DNA of 64,000 bases, taken from positions 62,001-126,000 of the forward strand of contig OZ250142.1 of NCBI GenBank assembly GCA_965237445.1, read 5' to 3'. Shown here piece after piece: positions 34,264-43,700 of this stretch. Numbering within the stretch: the first letter of the stretch is position 1; each line of letters opens with the position of its first letter. Source of the stretch: G963668185 sp965237445 (lineage in GTDB: Bacteria; Chloroflexota; Dehalococcoidia; Lucifugimonadales; G963668185). Below the pieces are notes generated by a model. The model was not told the DNA's origin, did no database searches, and saw only the letters and a program-made list of their open reading frames with translations. Made by a program: the position numbers and the translations under genes.

Positions 34264-35187
34264 ATGGCAAACATGGAAGGCTACACCGCGTACTTCAACG
34301 GTGAGTGGGTTGACTGGAGCCAGGTGCTCATCAGCCCCGACGACCGGGGCTTCATGCTGGGAGACGTTGTCTTCGACATAGCGCGCACCTTCGACGGCAA
34401 GCCCTTTCGGCTGGACGACCATGTCGACCGGCTATACCGCTCCCTGAAGTTCATGGACATCGACCCCGGCCTGTCCAGCGGCGAGATGAGCTACATCTGC
34501 GAAGAGGCAGTGGAACGAAACTTGGCTCTTCTCCCGGAAGCTGGCGACTTCAACATCAATCCCTTCGTCACCGCCGGCTCCTGGATAAGGGGCGAACCCA
34601 GGGGGGCGTCGGCCACTGTTTGCGTCGCCATCAAGCCCATCGGATTCAGCTACTTTGCGCCGTTCTTTCTGAAGGGCGCCCACGGCGTGATCGCGCGTAC
34701 TCGCAGCTACGACAGCAACGTGATGGAGCCCAAGGTGAAGCACCACAGTCGGGGGAACTTCGTGCTCGCCGAGCTGGAAGCGCGAGCCGTCGATCCGGCC
34801 GCCTTCCCGATACTGCTCGACACGGAAGGCAACGTGAGCGAGGGCATCGGCTACAACGTGTTCATTGTCAGGGACGGCGCGATACTGACCGCACCTGACG
34901 ACGTCATCCTGCAGGGCATTTCTCGCAAGACGGTCATTGAGGTCGCCGAGAGCCTCGAGTTGCCAGTCATTGAGGAGCGCTTCCAGCCCTATGACGTCTA
35001 CAACGCGGACGAGGTCTTCTTCACGGGCACCAGTCCCAGGATCTATCCCGTAGCCATGGTGGACTTCCGCCCAATCGGAGACGGCGCGCCGGGACCAGTC
35101 ACCAGTCGCCTGCTGGCCGCCCACAGCGAACTCGTGGGCATCGACATCGTAGACCAGGCCCTGCACTACGCCGGCCTAAAGCAATAG
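34264..35187 (+). CDS. Class IV PLP aminotransferase (branched-chain/D-amino-acid type)
   Basis: 307 residues from ATG 34264 (CAGGAG upstream). Fold-type IV motifs: GFMLGDVVFDIARTFDGKPF at the start, RLDDHVDRLYRS, the PLP-lysine region VKHHSRGNFVLAELEA with the predicted Schiff-base residue VKH, LDTEGNVSEGIGYNVFIV, and GISRKTVIEVAESL. The glutamate in GNVSEG should contact the PLP ring nitrogen. It transfers an amino group between a branched-chain or D-amino acid and an oxo-acid, or acts as a lyase. It follows an amine-oxidase-like gene, which would fit amino acid catabolism. Substrate is not readable from sequence. Confidence 0.9.
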   Translation: MANMEGYTAYFNGEWVDWSQVLISPDDRGFMLGDVVFDIARTFDGKPFRLDDHVDRLYRSLKFMDIDPGLSSGEMSYICEEAVERNLALLPEAGDFNINPFVTAGSWIRGEPRGASATVCVAIKPIGFSYFAPFFLKGAHGVIARTRSYDSNVMEPKVKHHSRGNFVLAELEARAVDPAAFPILLDTEGNVSEGIGYNVFIVRDGAILTAPDDVILQGISRKTVIEVAESLELPVIEERFQPYDVYNADEVFFTGTSPRIYPVAMVDFRPIGDGAPGPVTSRLLAAHSELVGIDIVDQALHYAGLKQ

Positions 35188-35351
35188 CCTCCGCTCCCAT
35201 AGGCAACCCTGCCAGTTCAGGGTTTTATCCGCCAATTGCCGGCGACAGAACGAGCGAGTGTGCAAACTGTTTGTTGGCGATGGCGGGTCGGCAGCGCAGA
35301 TGTGGACTGGCTTAAATGTCCATACAGGCGAACTTTAAGAGGAACTGCCCG

Positions 35352-36503
35352 TCAATTCCCGTCAATAGCACGCTGCAGAATGTTGCGGATCAGCTTGTCC
35401 ATTGAGTCTAGGTACCGTGCATTCGCCTGTCCACTATCACTGAAACTAAGGTTAACTCCAATCACATGTCCCGCTTCATTGAAGAGCGGCGAACCGCTCG
35501 CGCCAGGACGAAGGTAAATGTCATGTTGAATCTCACTGTCAGAGAGTACCGAACCCAAGAAACTCCTAACCGTCTCACCCGGGACGACTTCCAAACCTTC
35601 CTCCAAGGAACGATATGTGATGGCAACAACTCGCTTTCCAGCTGGGGAGTACCAGCAAGAGTCATCAGAACAAGCCTTCTCCAACCAGTCTTGACTGCCG
35701 TTTATCGACAGAGCCATACAATCGCTGCATTGAAACCGAAGACTCGCCAAATCGGTTCCTTCCCTATCGGACAAGAATCCGTCTAAATGACGACCCGGGA
35801 AGTAAATCAACTCCGCATCGTGACACTTATCAGGAGTGAGGCAAACCGAAAAGCTATCACCAATATCACCTTCATTGTGCAAGCTGTGTCTGGCAGTTAG
35901 CACATAAGCTTGTTGCCCTTCAACATGGAAGACAAACCCCGTTGCACTTCCAACGACATTTTCGAAATCAGCGCGTACATGAACTACACCGTCCGTGGTG
36001 ATTTCAAGTTCCTCTTGAATCCGATCAACGTCCAAATCTTGTTTAATGAAGTCGGCTAGCGTTATCTCTATTCCGCGCCCAGGAGGGCCGGGGGGCCCCT
36101 GAATCCCAGTTTCGCCCTTAAGTCCTTGCACTCCCTGCGGCCCTCTTTCACCTCGGGCGCCCTGAGTTCCGGTAGCTCCAGGGGGGCCATCGTCGCCTTT
36201 TGGTCCTTCAGGGCCTGCTTGACCTCTTGGTCCCTCAGTACCCCTTTCGCCCCCCAAGCCTTGAGGTCCTAGTTGCCCTATCCCGCCCTGTTCTCCGCGT
36301 GGGCCGACAGGACCGGGCGGCCCACCAGCACCGGGGGGACCGACAGGACCAGGTGGGCCAGGCGGACCAGGCTCCTTAGCCTTACTCCCAATTAGGCTCT
36401 CCGCTTCTTCTCGGGCCAAGTCTCGTACTTGTTCCTGACTTAATCCGGAAGAGCAGGCAGAAGCAAGTATCATTAAGCCTACGGCAACAGTGAGTCTAAT
36501 CAT
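35352..36503 (-). CDS. Lipoprotein with collagen-like repeats and trypsin-like protease domain
   Basis: 383 residues from ATG 36503 (AAGGAA upstream); a longer frame to 36578 lacks a ribosome site. Signal peptide MIRLTVAVGLMILASAC with lipobox LASA-C predicts a membrane-anchored lipoprotein. Then comes a short helical linker. Residues about 45-150 are uninterrupted or nearly uninterrupted Gly-X-Y repeats, such as GPPGPPGPVGPPGAGG. Residues 160-383 resemble a chymotrypsin-fold serine protease: TARHSLHNEG (His), TDLASL (Asp) and GASGSPLFNEAGHVIGV (nucleophile Ser, GxSGSP). Cysteines in this domain may form disulfides. The protein is likely an extracellular, collagen-stalked protease. Confidence 0.85.
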   Translation of the reverse strand: MIRLTVAVGLMILASACSSGLSQEQVRDLAREEAESLIGSKAKEPGPPGPPGPVGPPGAGGPPGPVGPRGEQGGIGQLGPQGLGGERGTEGPRGQAGPEGPKGDDGPPGATGTQGARGERGPQGVQGLKGETGIQGPPGPPGRGIEITLADFIKQDLDVDRIQEELEITTDGVVHVRADFENVVGSATGFVFHVEGQQAYVLTARHSLHNEGDIGDSFSVCLTPDKCHDAELIYFPGRHLDGFLSDREGTDLASLRFQCSDCMALSINGSQDWLEKACSDDSCWYSPAGKRVVAITYRSLEEGLEVVPGETVRSFLGSVLSDSEIQHDIYLRPGASGSPLFNEAGHVIGVNLSFSDSGQANARYLDSMDKLIRNILQRAIDGN

Positions 36504-37331
36504 CTTGTCGTTCCTTCCTCGTTGCAGGAGAGTCCGGAGCATATTACGCCATGACGGTGTGGCTCGGACTAGCTTCATCCTTTAGGGAAATTATCAGCAG
36601 AAGATTCAGCTTACCCGCCTCACGTGACGCAAAAACCAGCCCCAGCGAACTGGAAAGCGTCGACAACATGGATTAAGTCCTGGCACTACGCCAGCCTCTA
36701 GTCGCTTACTCAGGCCTTCCAAGCAACCTAGTCTAGTAAGTATTGGGACATCCTCCTTTGCCCTAACGTATTCGGAGGACTCTAGTCAGGTTCGTCGCGA
36801 CACAGCCTTGTAATTCTGTGCCGGTAGGCCACATACGACTTCAATGTCAGCCATAATTTGCCCAATGCGCACTGTTGTGCTATTATGATTGCATGAACGC
36901 CGCACAACACTCTGCCCACAGACCCGCAAGCGGCGTTGGCGCACGCGTTCCCCAATCGCAAGGCGACCGTAAATGCGCCCCGGAGCCTGTCACTTTAGGT
37001 TGCATCCAGTCTCAGTTCGTATTCATTTTGTAAACAATTTGTATTGAATTTGGTGCAAACTCCAACATGGCCCAGCTATGAAATGTGACGGAATGTTACA
37101 GAATGTGACAGTTTTCAGCCCTTCTTCGCTTCATTGCCCCTCGATGAGAGCGACCGGCCCGGCCTCGGCCGAGTAGGTCGCACGCGCCGCCGATCGATAG
37201 CCACTGCCCCCCGCCCCACCAGGGTTTTATCCGCGCATGGCCTATGAGAGAATTAGCCAGCTACGGCTACGTACGTCACAGCCACAGCCCACACTCGTTT
37301 GATAACTTCACCTTCAGGAAGGGGTACTTGT
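36504..37331. other. Long intergenic region upstream of the BNR protein
   Basis: No gene with recognisable sequence. It contains the sigma70-like element at 36858-36886, an inverted repeat TGTTGTGC / GCACAACA around it, and a 46-codon frame from ATG 36893 to 37033 with no recognisable motifs. Near 37081-37111 the word GTGACGGAATGTTACAGAATGTGACAG repeats a GAATGTKACAG element, cause unknown. Confidence 0.45.
36858..36886 (+). promoter_or_regulatory. Sigma70-like promoter in intergenic region
   Basis: TTGCCC (36858-36863), 17-bp spacer, TATTAT (36881-36886). The expected transcription start would fall at or near an ATG at 36893, suggesting a leaderless 46-codon frame, or that the element is fortuitous. 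An inverted repeat (TGTTGTGC and GCACAACA) brackets the -10 element. Confidence 0.45.
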
Positions 37332-40300
37332 ATGACAGAGGCGCCGACCCAAGCCAGGCCCATAGACGATAGCCTGCTCCAGTCCCTGCAGTGGCGCTGC
37401 ATCGGGCCGCCGAGGGGAGGCCGCGTCGTTGCGGTTGCCGGTGACCCGGTGAACCGCGCCACCTTCTACTTCGGCGCCTGCGCGGGCGGCGTGTGGAAGA
37501 CGGAGGACGGCGGTACCTACTGGGAGAACGTGTCGGACGGCTTCTTCGAGACGGCCTCGGTAGGGGCCATCGCCGTCGCGGATTCCGATCCCAACGTGGT
37601 CTACGCGGGCATGGGCGAGGCTTGCATCCGGCTGGACGTCACGCACGGTGACGGCGTCTACAAGTCCACCGACGCCGGAAAGACATGGACCCACATGGGC
37701 CTGGAAGACACCCGCCACATCTCACGCGTTCGAGTCCACCCCAACGACCCCGACACGGTCTTCGTAGCAGCCCTCGGCCATGCCTTCGGTCCCAACCAAC
37801 AGCGGGGCGTCTTCAAGTCCACCGACGGCGGCAAGAACTGGGAACACGTTCTATTCGTGAGCGAGAACGCCGGCGGCGCAGACCTGAGCATAGACCCAAC
37901 AAACCCCCGCATCATGTACGCGGCCATCTGGCAGGCCAGCCGGGACTTCTGGAGCCTTACCAGCGGAGGGCCGGACAGCGGCCTGTGGAAGTCCGTTGAC
38001 GGAGGCGACACTTGGGAGGACATCACGAGCAGCCGCGGTCTGCCCGAAGGTCTAAAGGGCAGGATCGGCGTGGCGGCTTCCGGGGCCCGCAGCGGGCTCG
38101 TGTACGCCACCGTCGAGTCGGAGAAGGCCGGACTGTACCGGTCCTTCGACGGCGGCAAACGCTGGAGCCTTGTGAGCGATGACCAGGACCTGCAGGGCCG
38201 CCCTTGGTACTACCAGCACGTGTTCGCCGATCCCAGGGACTGGAACGTAGTCTGGATTCTCAACTACCAGTGCTGGAAGTCGGTCGACGGCGGGAAGACG
38301 TTCTTCCAGGTGAACACGCCGCACGGCGACAACCACGACCTTTGGATTGACCCGAACGACACTGAACGCATGATTGAAGGCAATGACGGCGGCGCATGCG
38401 TCTCGTTCAACGGCGGCGATTCCTGGTCGACCATCTACAACCAGCTCACGGGCCAGTTCTACCATCTGACCACCGACAGCAGATTCCCGTACCGCGTCTA
38501 CGGCACACAGCAGGACAACTCCGCCATCAGCGTACCGTCGCGCTCGCACACCGGCGCGATTTCTTGGACCGATTGCTACACGGTCGGGAGCTCGGAGAGC
38601 GGCTACATTGCCGTGCATCCGGACGATCCGGACACAGTGATCTCCGGTGCAATCGGAAGCTCGCCAGGCGGCGGCGGCAACATGCTTCACTACGATCACA
38701 GCACCGGCCAGGTCCGCATCATCACCGTGTGGCCGGAAGTCATGACCGGCCTCGGAGCAATACACCACAGGTACCGGTTCCAGTGGACGTACCCGATACT
38801 TTTCTCGCCGCATGACAGCAACGTGCTGTACGCGGCGGGCAACGTCGTCTTCAGGTCCACGGATCTCGGATCGAGTTGGGAGCCGTTCACGCCGGACCTC
38901 ACACGCAATGACGAAAGCAAGCTCGGCCCGTCCGGCGGCCCTGTCACCAAGGACACGTCCGGCGCGGAGGTCTACGCGACCGTCTTCTCGTTCGTTGAAT
39001 CGCCTCACGAGAAGGACCTCTACTACGCGGGCACCGACGACGGGCTGGTCCACATCTCGCGAGACGGCGGCGAGAACTGGAGACCGATCCGGCCGGCCGG
39101 CCTCCCGGACTTGGCTCGTATCGACATGATCGAGGTCTCACCCCACGATCCCGCGACAGCGTACCTGTCCGCGACGATGTACAAGCTGGACGACTATTCG
39201 CCGTACCTGTACAAGACCAACAACTACGGGGCTTCCTGGACGAAGATAGTAGAGGGCCTGCCGGAAAACGACTTCACTCGGTGCATTCGCGAAGACCCTG
39301 ACCGGCGCGGACTGCTTTATGCAGGCACCGAGTTGAGTGCCTATGTTTCGTTAGACGATGGGGAGTCCTGGCATTCGATGGCGTCTAACCTGCCTCGCGC
39401 CCCGGTGTACGACCTGCAGATAAGGGAAAACGAGCTCGTCGCTGCTACGCACGGAAGGGCCTTCTGGATCCTTGACGACCTGGCCCCGCTCCGGCAGATC
39501 GACTGGGACACGACCAGCCGAAAGTTCCGTCTCCTGATTCCGGCCACAACCTACCGGCCTGCCGCGCCCTTCAGGGCTCGCAAGCCCTCTCTGGGCAAGA
39601 ATTACATGCTGTCCCTCGGGGCGGCGGTGGGCTACCGCGAGTGGAAGGGAGAGCACGGGCAACAGGTGAGGAAGTTCCTGGACGCCGGCGCCAACCCACC
39701 GGACGGCGTTATCGCCAGCTACTTCTTGGAACCGGATCTGGAGGAACCCGTCAAACTCACGTTCCTGAACGGCAAGGGCGAAGAGATAGTCTCCTTCACG
39801 AACAACTCCAGGAACAACGGCAACGGCGGAAAGGAAACCAGGAAGGGCGACGATGAAGAGTACAGCGCGAAAGTTCCCGCAAAGGCGGGCATGAACCGCT
39901 TCGTCTGGGACATGCGCTACTCGCCCGCCCGCGCTGTGCCAGGTGACAAGACCACCGAAGATGCAACCAGATCAGGTCCATTGGCCCCGCCTGGCTCGTA
40001 CTGGGTACGCCTCACTGTAGGTGACGACTCTCAAACCCAGAGGTTCGAACTGATCAAGGAACCCAGGGTGGCCGCGACTCCGGAGGACTTCCAGAAGCAG
40101 TTCGAACTCGCGATCCAGGTCCGTGACAAGCTGTCGGAGACCCATGACGCAATCAACCGGCTTCGTAGCGTTCGAAGCCAGGTGACCGAGTGGGCTCGCC
40201 GTGCGGAAGACCACCCGTCCGGCGAGACGGTGAAAGAGGCCGCCGACGCTGTGAAGGAGAAGCTGGAAGCAATCGAAGGGGAGTTGATAAGTGCCGATTA

Positions 40301-40550
40301 CAAGGGTGCCCGCGATCGCCTGAATGCCCCAACCAAGCTGAACGCTAAGCTGGCCGGGCTCACGGCAGTCGTGACTTGCGCGGACTACGCGCCGCCGCAG
40401 CAAGCCTTCGAGGTCCTCGAACACTATGGCACTTTGATCGATCCTCACATCGACAGTTTGCAGGACATAGTTGACGATGACTTGAAGACGTTCGAGAACC
40501 TGATTCATGAGATGCAGATACCGGCCATCGTTCCCCGCACAGAGCCGTAG
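37332..40550 (+). CDS. Large VPS10/sortilin-like BNR-repeat (beta-propeller) protein
   Basis: 1072 residues from ATG 37332 (AGGAAGGGG upstream). It contains many Asp-box/BNR-type repeats such as GVWKTEDGGTYWENV, VYKSTDAGKTWTHMG, FKSTDGGKNWEHV, LWKSVDGGDTWEDI, VHISRDGGENW and YKTNNYGASW. This makes one or two beta-propellers over about residues 20-680. The C-terminal third includes a beta domain (PAPPGSYWVRLTVGDD-like PPGSYWVRLTVGDD) and a helical end. Proteins of this layout are often annotated as glycosyl hydrolases or photosystem-II stability-like factors. No signal peptide is seen and no catalytic residues can be assigned. It is followed by an MFS gene. Confidence 0.85.
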   Translation: MTEAPTQARPIDDSLLQSLQWRCIGPPRGGRVVAVAGDPVNRATFYFGACAGGVWKTEDGGTYWENVSDGFFETASVGAIAVADSDPNVVYAGMGEACIRLDVTHGDGVYKSTDAGKTWTHMGLEDTRHISRVRVHPNDPDTVFVAALGHAFGPNQQRGVFKSTDGGKNWEHVLFVSENAGGADLSIDPTNPRIMYAAIWQASRDFWSLTSGGPDSGLWKSVDGGDTWEDITSSRGLPEGLKGRIGVAASGARSGLVYATVESEKAGLYRSFDGGKRWSLVSDDQDLQGRPWYYQHVFADPRDWNVVWILNYQCWKSVDGGKTFFQVNTPHGDNHDLWIDPNDTERMIEGNDGGACVSFNGGDSWSTIYNQLTGQFYHLTTDSRFPYRVYGTQQDNSAISVPSRSHTGAISWTDCYTVGSSESGYIAVHPDDPDTVISGAIGSSPGGGGNMLHYDHSTGQVRIITVWPEVMTGLGAIHHRYRFQWTYPILFSPHDSNVLYAAGNVVFRSTDLGSSWEPFTPDLTRNDESKLGPSGGPVTKDTSGAEVYATVFSFVESPHEKDLYYAGTDDGLVHISRDGGENWRPIRPAGLPDLARIDMIEVSPHDPATAYLSATMYKLDDYSPYLYKTNNYGASWTKIVEGLPENDFTRCIREDPDRRGLLYAGTELSAYVSLDDGESWHSMASNLPRAPVYDLQIRENELVAATHGRAFWILDDLAPLRQIDWDTTSRKFRLLIPATTYRPAAPFRARKPSLGKNYMLSLGAAVGYREWKGEHGQQVRKFLDAGANPPDGVIASYFLEPDLEEPVKLTFLNGKGEEIVSFTNNSRNNGNGGKETRKGDDEEYSAKVPAKAGMNRFVWDMRYSPARAVPGDKTTEDATRSGPLAPPGSYWVRLTVGDDSQTQRFELIKEPRVAATPEDFQKQFELAIQVRDKLSETHDAINRLRSVRSQVTEWARRAEDHPSGETVKEAADAVKEKLEAIEGELISADYKGARDRLNAPTKLNAKLAGLTAVVTCADYAPPQQAFEVLEHYGTLIDPHIDSLQDIVDDDLKTFENLIHEMQIPAIVPRTEP

Positions 40551-40635
40551 GCACTGAGTCTGCGGGCATTGCGAAGGTTCATACCGCAATCTGAAGGGGC
40601 TCACTGAAACAGCACACACAGACTGGCGAGGCTGA

Positions 40636-41838
40636 GTGCGGAGCTTCTACTACATAACCGGAGCGGACTTTATCGTCCGTTCCGCGTATCAGATGGGCAA
40701 GACGCCTCTGCTGCCCATCTACGCCGCCTCGCTCGGCGCGGGTGACGCCTTCCTCGGCTTCATTGTCTCCGTGTCCACACTGACAGGCATGGTCCTGAAG
40801 CCGTTCATCGGCTTCCTGTCGGACAGGTGGGGACGGAGGTTCTGGCTTCTGGCCGGAACGTGCTTTTTCGCAGGCATGCCCTTCGTGTACGGGCTGGTCG
40901 AGACTCCCACCCACCTGCTTGTCGTTCGCGTGTTCCACGGGCTGGCCACGGCAATATACGGCCCCGTAACCCTCGCATACGTCACCGAGCTGGCTAGCAC
41001 GGGACGCGCGGAGCGCCTTGGCTGGTTCGGCCTGGCCCGCAACGGCGGTTATGTCGTGGGCCCAGCGGCCGCCGGTCTGCTGCTGAATTACGTGTCCCCG
41101 GTAACCGTGTTTACGATCATCGGCTTGGTGAGTGCCGCGGCCTTCCTGCCCGTCCTGCTCATCAAGGAGCCTCAAAGCGTGGCCCCAATGCCGCGGACGC
41201 CATTCGGCTTGGGCGTAGTAGATGCTCTCAAGGCGAGCGCCAGAACTCCTGCCGTGTGGCTCTCGGGAGGTTTCGACGCCTCCATATACGTAGCGCTCTA
41301 CGCCGCCAAGGCCTTCGTCCCGCTCTATGCCCTGTCCATCGGCGCCAGCGTCTTCGAAGCTGGGCTCTTCTTTTCCGTGCAGGAAGCCGTCCACATGGCC
41401 CTGAATCCTGTTGGAGGACGCATTGGCGACAGGATAGGCTACCTGCGTACGATCTCACTCGGCGTACTCACACTCGGGTGCGCCCTGGCCCTGCTGACGG
41501 TAAGTACGAACGGGACTGTACTGTTCGCTCCGGCTCTGTTGATGGGGGTTGCTCAGGCATTGGCCTTTCCCTCGACCGTGGCCCTGGTATCGACTCGTGT
41601 GCCGGAGGGCAACGTCGGTGCCGGTATGGGTGCCGTCGGGGCAATGAAGAACGCAGGCAAGGTCGCGGGGCCCGTGATTGCGGGCTTCCTGATTGCCACG
41701 CTTGACTTCGAGGCCACCTTCAGGTTGTTTGGCGCACTTCTATTGCTCGGTGCGGTAGGCTTAATGTATGCGGGCAGCGTTGGGAGACGAGGCCGCGAGT
41801 CCCGCGAAGACTCGCTGGCAATGGAATCTTTTGATTAG
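40636..41838 (+). CDS. Major facilitator superfamily transporter
   Basis: 400 residues from GTG 40636, with about twelve hydrophobic segments. The family loop 2-3 motif appears as GFLSDRWGRRFWLLAG, and a second, weaker one as GGRIGDRIGYLRTISLG between helices 8 and 9. Other segments such as RVFHGLATAIYGPVTLAYV and RNGGYVVGPAAAGLLLN (antiporter motif C-like) support the call. Substrate cannot be told from the sequence. It begins 85 bp after the BNR protein, in the same direction. Confidence 0.9.
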   Translation: MRSFYYITGADFIVRSAYQMGKTPLLPIYAASLGAGDAFLGFIVSVSTLTGMVLKPFIGFLSDRWGRRFWLLAGTCFFAGMPFVYGLVETPTHLLVVRVFHGLATAIYGPVTLAYVTELASTGRAERLGWFGLARNGGYVVGPAAAGLLLNYVSPVTVFTIIGLVSAAAFLPVLLIKEPQSVAPMPRTPFGLGVVDALKASARTPAVWLSGGFDASIYVALYAAKAFVPLYALSIGASVFEAGLFFSVQEAVHMALNPVGGRIGDRIGYLRTISLGVLTLGCALALLTVSTNGTVLFAPALLMGVAQALAFPSTVALVSTRVPEGNVGAGMGAVGAMKNAGKVAGPVIAGFLIATLDFEATFRLFGALLLLGAVGLMYAGSVGRRGRESREDSLAMESFD

Positions 41839-41953
41839 TCCGGATCGTATCCAGATAGATGGACATATCGTTTCTCGAGTCGCGGAGAGTAAGAGCTAAA
41901 TGCGCCGGCTAGTTGAGCCGGACTACGAATCGCACAAGTAACGGGAGGCTGGC

Positions 41954-43591
41954 ATGAAGAGACTTGGCATTGGCAGCGGAGCGCTATTGGGGGGAATGCT
42001 GACGGCGCCTCTCCTGGCGCTCGTCTATTTCGGAGAGTCCTGGCTCGGCTTGCCCTTCATGCCCTATGACCTCTTCGACTGGGCCACCAGGGTGCTACCG
42101 GGCCCGGTGGTGACATTCGCCATCGACCTCATGATCTCTTCAATGAACCTGGTCAACATTAGCGTTGCGGACGCCGCCAAGACGGCCGAGCAGATCGCGG
42201 CGCTCATTCAGTTCATTGTCCTCGGGGTGGTAGTTGGCGCAGTGGCATTCCCCGTAATCAGAACGAAGGCTCCCGGCCAGGCACGTGCCCTCGGCATTAC
42301 GGCCGGCGCGCTGTTCGGACTGCCCCTGATCGCCATAAGCGTCGCCATAAGCGCCTCCACCGTTCATCCCATTCTGGCCATCATCTGGCACGCAGCACTC
42401 TTCCTGTGCTGGGGCGCCGTGTTCGGTTGGGCGTATGACAGGCTGAACGCCGCATCCGAACCTCAAGCCGAAGCCGCAGCCGCAGCCGAAAGCTCAGGCG
42501 GAGGATACTCTCGGCGGCAGTTCCTGGTGCGCGTTGGTGCGGCAACGGCCACGATAACTGTGCTCGGCGCCGGCGTGGGCAGGATGCTCAGCGAGGCGGA
42601 GAGGCGGCGGCTCGAGGAGGAAATCGCCAGTTCGATGGCGCATCTCTCCGAAGGCACCACCCGGTCGCCTTTCCCGAACGCGGACTCACCCGTGATGCCG
42701 GCGCCCGGTACTCGACCTGAGTACACCCCGCTGAAAGACCACTACAAGGTATTCATCCGCGTGCAGCCCACGGTCTTGGACGGCGGCACCTGGACTCTTC
42801 CCGTAACCGGTCTGGTCGACAACCCGCTGAGGCTCACCCTGGATGACCTGCGAAACAACTACGAGTCTAGGAGCCACTACGTGACTCTGAGATGCATTTC
42901 CGGCAGGGTCGGCACTACGCTCATAAGTACCACGCAGTGGACTGGAGTCAGCGTACAGGACATCCTGGCAGACGCCGGCTTGCAGGAAGACGCCAGGTAC
43001 ATGTATTTGAGGTCCGGCGACGGCTACTACGAGACCGTCGACCTCGACCTTATCGCCTCGGACGAGCGGATCATGTTCTGCTATGAGTGGGATGGAGTTC
43101 CTCTGCCAACCGACCACGGGTTCCCTCTCCGCATCTGGATCCCGGACCGGTACGGGATGAAGCAGCCCAAGTGGATTACCGGCGTGGAGATTGGGAGCGA
43201 GTACCAGGACGGCTACTGGGTCGCCCGCAGTTGGTCCAAGGACGCGATCGTGAACACAACCTCGGTCGTCGACACGGTAGCCAGGCTTGCCACGTACGAG
43301 AGCGGCGGCGAGAACCTGGTACCAGTGGGTGGCATCGCCTACTCCGGCGCACGCGGGATCTCCGCAGTGCAGGTCCGTGTCAACGGCGGCCCCTGGACCG
43401 ACGCCATGCTAAGAGAGCCGCTGTCAGACACCACGTGGGTCATCTGGCGCTACGACTGGCCCTTCCAGCAGGGCGAGCACACATTCGAGGTGAGGTGCCG
43501 TGAAGCCGACGGCACGCCGCAGATCGAGCAGTCGCAGCCCAACCGTCCAAATGGCGCCACTGGAATACACAGCCGGACAGCGAAGCTCTAG
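41954..43591 (+). CDS. Membrane-anchored molybdopterin-dependent oxidoreductase (sulfite-oxidase family)
   Basis: 545 residues. Residues 1-170 form about four transmembrane helices. A twin-arginine-like SRRQFLVRVGAA then precedes another hydrophobic stretch (residues 185-210), so the catalytic part is probably exported by Tat while tethered to the membrane. The molybdenum-cofactor domain follows: SHYVTLRCISGRVG with the predicted Mo-ligating cysteine, TTQWTGVSVQDIL, MFCYEWDGVPLPTDHGFPLR and WITGVEI. A C-terminal Ig-like dimerisation domain ends the protein. YedY/sulfite oxidase relatives act on sulfoxides or sulfite; substrate here is unknown. GGGAGG precedes ATG 41954. Confidence 0.88.
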   Translation: MKRLGIGSGALLGGMLTAPLLALVYFGESWLGLPFMPYDLFDWATRVLPGPVVTFAIDLMISSMNLVNISVADAAKTAEQIAALIQFIVLGVVVGAVAFPVIRTKAPGQARALGITAGALFGLPLIAISVAISASTVHPILAIIWHAALFLCWGAVFGWAYDRLNAASEPQAEAAAAAESSGGGYSRRQFLVRVGAATATITVLGAGVGRMLSEAERRRLEEEIASSMAHLSEGTTRSPFPNADSPVMPAPGTRPEYTPLKDHYKVFIRVQPTVLDGGTWTLPVTGLVDNPLRLTLDDLRNNYESRSHYVTLRCISGRVGTTLISTTQWTGVSVQDILADAGLQEDARYMYLRSGDGYYETVDLDLIASDERIMFCYEWDGVPLPTDHGFPLRIWIPDRYGMKQPKWITGVEIGSEYQDGYWVARSWSKDAIVNTTSVVDTVARLATYESGGENLVPVGGIAYSGARGISAVQVRVNGGPWTDAMLREPLSDTTWVIWRYDWPFQQGEHTFEVRCREADGTPQIEQSQPNRPNGATGIHSRTAKL

Positions 43592-43700
43592 CGCCCCTCC
43601 AAAAGGGATCGTGGCAAGCAGGGCGGTCTGCCAACGCGGGTAGACCGCTCCGACCGCAGGTGCTACCGTTCCGGGCACATTTCGCCTCAGGACAATTGCA

